Shown here piece after piece: positions 58,549-64,000 of a stretch of 64,000 bases of DNA; within the stretch, counting starts at the first letter, position 1; each line of letters starts with the position of its first letter. Source of the DNA: Rhodanobacter sp. C01. GTDB lineage: Bacteria; Pseudomonadota; Gammaproteobacteria; Xanthomonadales; Rhodanobacteraceae. The stretch covers positions 496,001-560,000 of the forward strand of contig NZ_MUNR01000014.1 in the NCBI RefSeq assembly GCF_002001045.1, read 5' to 3'. The position numbers were made by a program, and so were the translations under genes. The notes beneath the pieces are model-generated. The model was not told the DNA's origin and searched no databases. It worked only from the letters and a program-made list of their open reading frames with translations.

Positions 58549-58872
58549 TCAGCGTTGCAGCAGTTTCAGCTTGTCCGGCTTGCCTTCCCAGTCCTTGGCG
58601 TCGGCCGGGCTGTCCTTGCGCTCGGTGATCACCGGCCAGTCCTTCGCCAGTTCGGCGTTCAATGCGACAAAGGCTTCCTGGCCGGCCGGCACGTCGTCTT
58701 CCGGATAGATCGCGTTGATCGGGCATTCGGGTTCGCACAAGGTGCAGTCGATGCACTCGTCCGGATCGATCACGAGGAAGTTGGGGCCTTCATGGAAGGC
58801 ATCGACCGGGCAGACCTCGACGCAATCGGTGTATTTGCACTTGATGCAGTTGTCGATGACGACGAAAGTCAT
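58549..58872 (-). CDS. fdxA: Seven-iron ferredoxin FdxA
   Basis: A 107-residue [3Fe-4S][4Fe-4S] ferredoxin of the Azotobacter FdI type. The pattern [18 protein letters not shown] has the wide spacing of the 3Fe-4S site (Cys8-x7-Cys16), and [16 protein letters not shown] supplies the 4Fe-4S site. A C-terminal extension ([17 protein letters not shown]) is typical of this class. It is a small electron carrier of unknown partner here. The 149 bases upstream contain a GCGGCCA/TGGCCGC hairpin (58924-58941) and no gene. Confidence 0.94.
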   Translation of the reverse strand: MTFVVIDNCIKCKYTDCVEVCPVDAFHEGPNFLVIDPDECIDCTLCEPECPINAIYPEDDVPAGQEAFVALNAELAKDWPVITERKDSPADAKDWEGKPDKLKLLQR

Positions 58873-59021
58873 GGAAGCAATTCAGCTCTAAGGGTGCGGT
58901 CGAAAGGCTCTGGTGAAGAGTGCGGCCATGGATGGCCGCTTTTGGTCTGGCCAACAGCCAAACAGCGCAAGTTGCCGGGACCCTTCCAGGCAACAGCAAT
59001 CACGGATGATTGCAAAAGCAG

Positions 59022-59097
59022 TGGTGCTCCCTACGAGACTCGAACTCGTGTTCCCGCCTTGAGAGGGCAGTGTCCTAGGCCACTAGACGAAGGGAGC
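59022..59097 (-). tRNA. tRNA-Glu(CTC)
   Basis: A 76-base cloverleaf on the minus strand: acceptor GCTCCCT/AGGGAGC, D arm TCGTCTAGTGGCCTAGGACA as in glutamate tRNAs, anticodon stem CTGCC/GGCGG with the loop CTCTCAA (anticodon CTC), and T arm CGAGTTCGAGTCTCG. CCA is encoded. A GCAATCA/TGATTGC hairpin lies 9 bases downstream (58996-59013). Confidence 0.96.
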
Positions 59098-59242
59098 GTT
59101 ATCCTGCGAGGCGCGCTAGTATAACGGAATTGTTTCGCCCGGCAATGCTTGGCGCGCACCGGCATCTACCGTTCGCACCCGTGTTGTCCGTGCATGCTCC
59201 CGCCATGGCGGGCAGTGCGACTCGCTGAACACCAGGGCGGCT

Positions 59243-60619
59243 TTGCCGCACAAGGATTCTGACCGCTTGAACCTCGAACCAGGGATCGACACCACACCGG
59301 CGCTGCGGATCATTCCACGCGATCAGCACTGCATTTCCCGCAAGAACATCAGCAAGGCGGCGCTGCGCGTGCTGTATCGCCTGAACGAGGCTGGTTATGC
59401 CGCGTATCTGGTGGGTGGGGCCGTTCGCGACCTGCTGCTGGGTCTGCAGCCGAAAGACTTCGACGTCGCCACCGACGCGACGCCGGACGAGGTGAAAAAG
59501 CTGTTCCGCAACTGTCGCCTGATCGGTCGGCGCTTCCGGCTGGCCCATGTGGTATTCGGGCCGGAGATCATCGAGGTGGCGACGTTCCGCGGGCTCGGCG
59601 AAGAGGGCGGCGAAGGTGATCGTCACATCGTCGATGGCCGCATCGTGCGCGACAACATCTGGGGCACCATCGAGGAGGACGCGATACGCCGCGACTTCCG
59701 CGTCAACGCGTTGTACTACGACATCAGCGATTTCTCGGTGCGCGACTACGTCGGCGGCATGCAGGATCTCGATGATCGCGTGCTGCGATTGATCGGCGAC
59801 CCGGTCACCCGTTACCGCGAAGATCCGGTGCGCATGCTGCGCGCCGCTCGGCTCGCGGCCAAGCTCGACATGCGCATCGATGCGGCTGCCATGGCGCCGT
59901 TCGAGAGTCTCGGGCCGTTGCTGGCCGAGGCCGCGCCGGCACGGCTGTTCGACGAATCGCTGAAGATGTTCCTCAGCGGCAACGGCTTGAAGAGCTTCCG
60001 CATGCTGGAACAATGCGGACTGCTGAAATTCCTGTTTCCGGTCACCGCACGTGCACTCAAGCGTGGCGACGAGGCCCTGCGTTCGCTGGTCGAGCAGGGG
60101 CTGGCCAATACCGACGCGCGGGTTGCGGAAGGCAAATCGGTCACGCCGGCGTTCCTGTTTGCAGTACTGCTGTGGGGTGAGGTGCGCGATGTGGCGCATC
60201 ACTGGATTGCGCGGGGCCAGGACAGCAACGAGGCCTGGGCACGTGCAGCCGCACAGGTGGTCGGGGAGCAGTGCCAGCGGGTTGCGATCCCGCGCCGGTT
60301 CACCTTCACCATGGAGGAGATCTGGTCGCTGCAGCCGCGTTTCGAGCAGGTGCAGCGCAAGCGGGTGTTCCGCCTGATGACCCATCCACGCTTTCGCGCA
60401 GCCTTCGATTTCCTGCTGCTGCGCGCGGCCGAATCGCCGGCCATGCATGAACTGGGTCAGTGGTGGGCGCATGCGCAGCAGCTGCCGCAGGATGTACTGG
60501 CTGCGGCGCTGCCGGCAGGTGGAGGCAGCGCCAGCGACCACGTCGTGGCGCCCGTGGCAGGCAAACCGCGCCCACGCCGGCGGCGACGCAAGCCGGGTGA
60601 CAAGTCGGGTTCCGTGTGA
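59243..60619 (+). CDS. pcnB: Poly(A) polymerase I
   Basis: PcnB adds poly(A) to RNA 3' ends and so promotes decay. The 458-residue protein shows the class II nucleotidyltransferase head AYLVGGAVRDLLLGLQPKDFDVATDATP with the catalytic DxD, RRFRLAHVVFG, RRDFRVNALYYDI and EDPVRMLRAARLAAKL, and a very basic C-terminus (KPRPRRRRRKPGDKSG) that binds RNA. The start is a TTG at 59243, or another TTG at 59267; no ATG is suitable. Its stop overlaps the folK start by four bases, an arrangement common to gammaproteobacteria. Confidence 0.95.
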   Translation: MPHKDSDRLNLEPGIDTTPALRIIPRDQHCISRKNISKAALRVLYRLNEAGYAAYLVGGAVRDLLLGLQPKDFDVATDATPDEVKKLFRNCRLIGRRFRLAHVVFGPEIIEVATFRGLGEEGGEGDRHIVDGRIVRDNIWGTIEEDAIRRDFRVNALYYDISDFSVRDYVGGMQDLDDRVLRLIGDPVTRYREDPVRMLRAARLAAKLDMRIDAAAMAPFESLGPLLAEAAPARLFDESLKMFLSGNGLKSFRMLEQCGLLKFLFPVTARALKRGDEALRSLVEQGLANTDARVAEGKSVTPAFLFAVLLWGEVRDVAHHWIARGQDSNEAWARAAAQVVGEQCQRVAIPRRFTFTMEEIWSLQPRFEQVQRKRVFRLMTHPRFRAAFDFLLLRAAESPAMHELGQWWAHAQQLPQDVLAAALPAGGGSASDHVVAPVAGKPRPRRRRRKPGDKSGSV

Positions 60620-61095
60620 CGCTCGCTTATATCGCGCTGGGCAGCAATCTGGGTGATTCGCAGTGGCAGGTGATCGATGCCATGCGTGCGCTGGCGAGGT
60701 TGCCGGACACGCGCCTGTTGAAGCGCTCGTCGCTGTACCGCACGCCGCCATGGGGCATCCTGGAGCAGCCGCCGTTCGTCAATGCCGCGGTGCAAATGGA
60801 TACTGCGCTGTCGCCGCATGGGCTGCTGGATGCGCTGCTGGACATCGAACAGCGTGCTGGTCGCGTACGTGCCGAACGCAACGGGCCGCGCATGCTGGAT
60901 CTGGACCTGCTGCATGTCGATGGCGTGCAGCTTGACGATGCGCGACTGACCCTGCCGCACCCGCGCATGGCCGAGCGTGCGTTCGTGCTGCTGCCGCTGC
61001 ATGACATCGCGCCGGCACTGCACTTGCCCGGACAGGGCGTGGTGGCGGAATTGCTGGCGCGGCTTGATCTTGCCGGCTGTGAAAAATTGCCTTGA
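60616..61095 (+). CDS. folK: 2-Amino-4-hydroxy-6-hydroxymethyldihydropteridine pyrophosphokinase
   Basis: FolK transfers pyrophosphate to hydroxymethyl-dihydropterin in folate synthesis. The 159 residues contain AYIALGSNLGDSQWQV, RSSLYRTPPWGILEQPPFVNAAVQMDT, RNGPRMLDLDLLHVDG with the magnesium-binding DLD, and LPHPRMAERAFVLLPLHDIAP. The GTG start overlaps the pcnB stop (GTGA). panB follows after 54 bases. Confidence 0.95.
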   Translation: MTLAYIALGSNLGDSQWQVIDAMRALARLPDTRLLKRSSLYRTPPWGILEQPPFVNAAVQMDTALSPHGLLDALLDIEQRAGRVRAERNGPRMLDLDLLHVDGVQLDDARLTLPHPRMAERAFVLLPLHDIAPALHLPGQGVVAELLARLDLAGCEKLP

Positions 61096-61149
61096 GCCCT
61101 TCTCGCGGCGCGCCGGATAATCGGCGCCTGCAACTACCCAGGAATTGCC

Positions 61150-61980
61150 GTGTACGTGCAAAACGCCAGTACCCCCGAACGCAAGCCGGTGACCGTGCCC
61201 GGTCTGCGCGCGATGAAGGCGCAGGGGCGGCGCATCGTCATGCTGACCGCCTATGACGCCAGCTTTGCCTGGCAGCTGGAGTCGGCCGGAGTCGACGTTG
61301 CACTGGTCGGCGACTCGCTTGGCATGGTGGTGCAGGGCCATGCCAGCACATTGCCAGTCACGCTCGATCACATGGTCTATCACACGGCCGCGGTCGCCCG
61401 CGGGCTTTCCTCCACCTTGCTGATCGCGGACATGCCGTTCATGGCCGATCGCGATGTCGCACATGCGCTGGAGGCTGGTGCGCGACTGGTCGGCGAAGCC
61501 GGCGCCGCGATGGTGAAGATCGAAGGCGCAGCGCCGCACATCCTGGAGGCGATTGCCGCCCTGACCATGCGTGCGATTCCGGTCTGCGCACATCTGGGAC
61601 TGACGCCGCAATCGGTGCACAAATTTGGTGGCTTCCGCATCCAGGGGCGTGAACAGGCCGCCGCCGATCACGTGCTGGCCGAGGCGCTGGCAGTGCAGGA
61701 GGCAGGCGCGGACCTGCTGGTGCTGGAAGGCGTGCCGACCAGCCTGGGCGAACGGGTGACTGCTGCATTGAATATTCCGGTCATCGGCATCGGTGCTGGT
61801 CCGCATTGCGACGGACAGGTGCTGGTGATCCATGACATGCTCGGCATCACGCCGGGCAAGCGCCCGAAATTCAGCAAGGATTTCCTGGCCGGGCGTGATT
61901 CGGTGGCGGCGGCGATCGCTGCGTATGCCGAGGATGTGCGCAGCGGGGCGTTTCCCGCAGCCGAACATTGTTTCAACTGA
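61150..61980 (+). CDS. panB: 3-Methyl-2-oxobutanoate hydroxymethyltransferase
   Basis: PanB makes ketopantoate, the first committed step of pantothenate synthesis. The 276-residue barrel shows IVMLTAYDASFAWQLESAGVDVALVGDSLGMVVQGH, ADMPFMADRDVA, EGAAPHILEAI, AHLGLTPQSVHKFGGFRIQGR and VIGIGAGPHCDGQVLVIHDMLG. The GTG start follows AGGAATT. panC begins 20 bases later. Confidence 0.96.
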   Translation: MYVQNASTPERKPVTVPGLRAMKAQGRRIVMLTAYDASFAWQLESAGVDVALVGDSLGMVVQGHASTLPVTLDHMVYHTAAVARGLSSTLLIADMPFMADRDVAHALEAGARLVGEAGAAMVKIEGAAPHILEAIAALTMRAIPVCAHLGLTPQSVHKFGGFRIQGREQAAADHVLAEALAVQEAGADLLVLEGVPTSLGERVTAALNIPVIGIGAGPHCDGQVLVIHDMLGITPGKRPKFSKDFLAGRDSVAAAIAAYAEDVRSGAFPAAEHCFN

Positions 61981-62000
61981 ACGCAGTGAGTTAACGCACC

Positions 62001-62846
62001 ATGCAGACCGTCCAGGATGCACCCGCCCTGCGCGCCGCGATCCGCGGCTGGCGCTCCAAGGGCCAGACGGTGGGTTTCGTGCCGACCATGGGCAACCTGC
62101 ATGCCGGCCACCAGTCGCTGATCAAGCTGGCGCGGGCACGTACCGACCGGGTGGTGGCCAGCGTGTTCGTCAATCCCACACAGTTCGGGCCGAACGAGGA
62201 CTTCGAGCGCTACCCGCGCACGCTGGCGCAGGATCAGGCCGCGCTTGCCGAGCAGGATTGTGACCTGCTGTTTGCACCCGAAGTGGCCACGATTTATCCG
62301 TTTGGCGCCGAACACAGCGTCAGCCTGCGCGTGCCGCAGATCACCGAGGTGCTGGAAGGCGCGCACCGGCCTGGTCATTTCGATGGCGTCGCGACCGTGG
62401 TCTGCAAGCTGTTCAACCTGGCGCAGCCGGATCTGGCGGTGTTCGGCCAGAAGGATTTCCAGCAACTGAAGGTGATCGAGCGGATGGTGCGCGATCTGTC
62501 GTTGCCGGTGATGGTGATGTCCGCGCCCACACTGCGTGCCGACGACGGCCTGGCGCTGAGTTCGCGCAACCAGTACCTGTCCACCGAGGAGCGCGCGCGC
62601 GCGCCGCTGATCCACGACACCTTGCTGAAGATGCGTGAATTGCTAGGCAAGGGCCATGCCTGGCGTGCGCTGGAGCAGGTGGCCGCGGCACGTTTGACGC
62701 GTGCCGGGTTCGTGCCCGATTACACGGTGATCCGGCGTGCCGAGGATCTGGCCGAACCGACCGAAGGCCAGCGCGATGGCCTGATCGCCCTGATCGCGGC
62801 ACGCCTCGGTTCGACCCGCCTGATCGACAACTTGCTGTTTGACTGA
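62001..62846 (+). CDS. panC: Pantoate-beta-alanine ligase
   Basis: PanC joins pantoate and beta-alanine using ATP. The 281-residue class I-synthetase-like protein has TVGFVPTMGNLHAGHQSLIKLA with the HxGH motif, SVFVNPTQFGPNEDFERYPRT, GHFDGVATVVCKLFNLAQPDLAVFGQKDFQQL and the KMSKS-like SSRNQYLSTEERA. It sits between panB and panD; a 100-base gap with a palindrome separates it from panD. Confidence 0.96.
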   Translation: MQTVQDAPALRAAIRGWRSKGQTVGFVPTMGNLHAGHQSLIKLARARTDRVVASVFVNPTQFGPNEDFERYPRTLAQDQAALAEQDCDLLFAPEVATIYPFGAEHSVSLRVPQITEVLEGAHRPGHFDGVATVVCKLFNLAQPDLAVFGQKDFQQLKVIERMVRDLSLPVMVMSAPTLRADDGLALSSRNQYLSTEERARAPLIHDTLLKMRELLGKGHAWRALEQVAAARLTRAGFVPDYTVIRRAEDLAEPTEGQRDGLIALIAARLGSTRLIDNLLFD

Positions 62847-62870
62847 CCCGGACCCATATTGGCGCCGATA

Positions 62871-62908
62871 CCGATGATGTTGCAGCGCAACGTCATCGGT
62901 TCGATAAT
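62871..62908 (+). promoter_or_regulatory. Palindrome overlapping a candidate panD promoter
   Basis: CCGATGATGTTGC (62871-62883) pairs with GCAACGTCATCGG (62887-62899) except for one G-T, with AGC between. A -35-like TTGCAG (62880-62885) and the -10 GATAAT (62903-62908), spaced by 17 bases, overlap and follow it. It could be an operator for panD or an RNA hairpin within the panBCD message. Confidence 0.45.
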
Positions 62909-62946
62909 TGCGGACTTTGCAGGCTGTCCCTGCGGGAAAGAACGTC

Positions 62947-63333
62947 ATGCAACTGAACATGTTCAAGTCGAAGATCCATCGTGCCACGGTCACCCATGCC
63001 GAGCTGCACTACGAAGGCTCGATCGCGATCGACGGCAACCTGCTGGATGCTGCGGGCATCCGCGAGTACGAGCAGATCCACGCCTGGGACATCGACAATG
63101 GCGAGCGCTTTGTCACCTACGCGCTGCGCGCCGAGGAAGGCTCGGGCATCATCTCGGTGAACGGCAGCGCCGCACGCAGCGTGCAGGTGGGTGATCTGAT
63201 CATCATCGCCGCATTCGCCCAGCTTAGCGAGGCCGAGCTGGAGAAGTTCCAGCCCACCTGCGTCTACGTCGACGGGAACAATCGCATCAGCCACACCAAC
63301 CGCTCGATCCCCACGCAGATGGCGGCTGCCTGA
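62947..63333 (+). CDS. panD: Aspartate 1-decarboxylase proenzyme
   Basis: PanD makes the beta-alanine used by PanC. The 128-residue proenzyme cleaves itself between Gly24 and Ser25 (HYEGSIAID), giving a pyruvoyl group; this site and the core ([48 protein letters not shown]) are intact. ATG 62947 gives the usual N-terminus [13 protein letters not shown]. It ends one base before the convergent queG. Confidence 0.96.
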   Translation: MQLNMFKSKIHRATVTHAELHYEGSIAIDGNLLDAAGIREYEQIHAWDIDNGERFVTYALRAEEGSGIISVNGSAARSVQVGDLIIIAAFAQLSEAELEKFQPTCVYVDGNNRISHTNRSIPTQMAAA

Positions 63334-63334
63334 T

Positions 63335-64000
63335 TCAGCCCGCGATGGCGTCAGCCTGACGCCCCAGCGCCCATGTCACATGTTCGCGCACGATCGCCGA
63401 AGGATGCCCGGCGCGGGCGTTGAGTGCATCGCGTACGCTGGACGAGGGTGGCGCATTGCCCAGCGCGACCGCGATATTGCGCAACCAGCCTTCGTAACCG
63501 GTGCGGCGGATAGCCATGCCTTCCGTGCGCCGCAGGAATTCCTCCTCGCTCCACGCGAACAATTCGACCAGCTTCGCGCCGTCGAGACTGTGGCGTGGGG
63601 CGAAATCGGGCTCGCTGGTTTCCTGTGCGAACTTGTTCCACGGGCAGATCAGCTGGCAGTCGTCGCAGCCGAAGATGCGGTTGCCCATCGGCGTACGCAG
63701 CTCCTCGGGAATGCTGCCATTGAGTTCGATCGTGAGGTAGGAGATGCAGCGTTTTGCGTCCAGCCGGTACGGTCCGAGGATCGCCTGGGTCGGGCAGATC
63801 TCGATGCAGCGGGCGCAACTGCCGCAATGTGCGCTGGCCGGTTCGTCGATCGGTAGCGGCAGGTCGGTGTACAGCTCGCCGAGGAAGAAATACGAACCCG
63901 CGCGGCGGTTGATCAGCACGGTGTGCTTGCCGATCCAGCCCAGTCCCGCGTTGCGTGCCAGTGCCTTCTCCAGCACCGGCGCGGAATCCACATAGGCGCG
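63335..64000 (-). CDS. queG: Epoxyqueuosine reductase QueG, partial (N-terminus beyond window)
   Basis: QueG reduces epoxyqueuosine to queuosine in tRNA with a cobalamin and two 4Fe-4S clusters. The visible 221 C-terminal residues start inside VDSAPVLEKALARNAGLGWIGKHTVLINRRAG, include the cluster motifs CGSCARCIEICPTQAI and CDDCQLICPWNKFA, and end in HEAT-like helices (VREHVTWALGRQADAIAG). The frame stays open to the window edge. An ATG at 63991 is not the start, since the conserved sequence continues upstream of it. It completes the pathway of tgt and queA found at 23.7-25.9 kb. Confidence 0.95.
   Translation of the reverse strand, partial: RAYVDSAPVLEKALARNAGLGWIGKHTVLINRRAGSYFFLGELYTDLPLPIDEPASAHCGSCARCIEICPTQAILGPYRLDAKRCISYLTIELNGSIPEELRTPMGNRIFGCDDCQLICPWNKFAQETSEPDFAPRHSLDGAKLVELFAWSEEEFLRRTEGMAIRRTGYEGWLRNIAVALGNAPPSSSVRDALNARAGHPSAIVREHVTWALGRQADAIAG

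Noticed and set aside
58918-58947. Terminator GCGGCCA/TGGCCGC followed by TTTT on the plus strand
   Set aside because: The hairpin is real, but no plus-strand gene ends there; bamC already has its own terminator, and on the fdxA/tRNA strand there is no T tract.

Overview
This 64 kb window is a high-GC chromosomal segment of a gammaproteobacterium. It most resembles the order Xanthomonadales, probably the Rhodanobacter/Dyella side (Rhodanobacteraceae). The reasons are the block thrS-infC-rpmI-rplT-pheS-pheT-ihfA-merR-tRNA-Pro, a suf operon led by its own Rrf2-family regulator, a 337-residue NAD-type isocitrate dehydrogenase of the Xanthomonas kind, serA divergent from a D-2-hydroxyglutarate dehydrogenase-like gene, and a dapA/bamC/gcvR/bcp neighbourhood. 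The assignment is inferred from gene content and order, not from a database search. Almost all of the window is core genome. I see no insertion sequence with a transposase, no prophage and no CRISPR array.

Layout. 0-4.3 kb: glnD, a HemJ/CopD-like membrane protein and a nucleotide-sugar epimerase. 4.3-12.1 kb: a translation operon (thrS to ihfA and a MerR-type regulator) ending at tRNA-Pro(GGG), with candidate attenuators before thrS and pheS, a structured leader before rpmI, and an infC gene that starts at ATC. 12.2-19.7 kb: an uncharacterised protein, serA facing a D2HGDH-like oxidase, pip, upp, a PsiF-type protein and a class III aminotransferase. 19.9-23.6 kb: an ABC exporter with a DesK/DesR-type two-component system; the ATPase gene carries a frameshift. 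23.7-29.4 kb: queA-tgt-yajC-secD-secF. 29.5-33.3 kb, minus strand: glnK-amtB with an excellent sigma-54 promoter and NtrC site, then the amgK-murU cell-wall recycling pair.

33.3-39.2 kb: the suf Fe-S operon (regulator, sufB, an inserted lipoprotein gene, sufC, sufD, sufS). 39.3-48.6 kb, all minus strand: bepA, phoB, phoR, a 268-bp palindromic element, ppk, ppx, a cyclophilin and lpxH. 48.8-50.7 kb: glutaredoxin, an AhpD-like protein and isocitrate dehydrogenase. 50.7-53.1 kb: an ECF41-type sigma factor and its partner AhpD-like gene, each behind a near-perfect ECF41 promoter, plus an LpxO-like hydroxylase. 53.2-58.5 kb: thiD, phoH, bcp and gcvR facing dapA and a BamC-like lipoprotein. 58.5-64 kb: ferredoxin, tRNA-Glu(CTC), pcnB-folK-panB-panC-panD and the 3' part of queG, which is cut by the window end.

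Functional links: GlnD modifies PII proteins such as the GlnK encoded here, whose uridylylated Tyr51 is present, and that operon carries nitrogen-control promoter elements. PhoBR sits next to polyphosphate synthesis and hydrolysis. QueA, Tgt and QueG belong to one tRNA modification pathway. PanB, PanC and PanD supply pantothenate. The most interesting items are the self-contained ECF41 regulon with two matching promoters, the nested-palindrome element immediately upstream of ppk, the layered RNA-level control of the thrS-pheT operon, the lipoprotein gene inside suf, and the frameshifted ABC ATPase.
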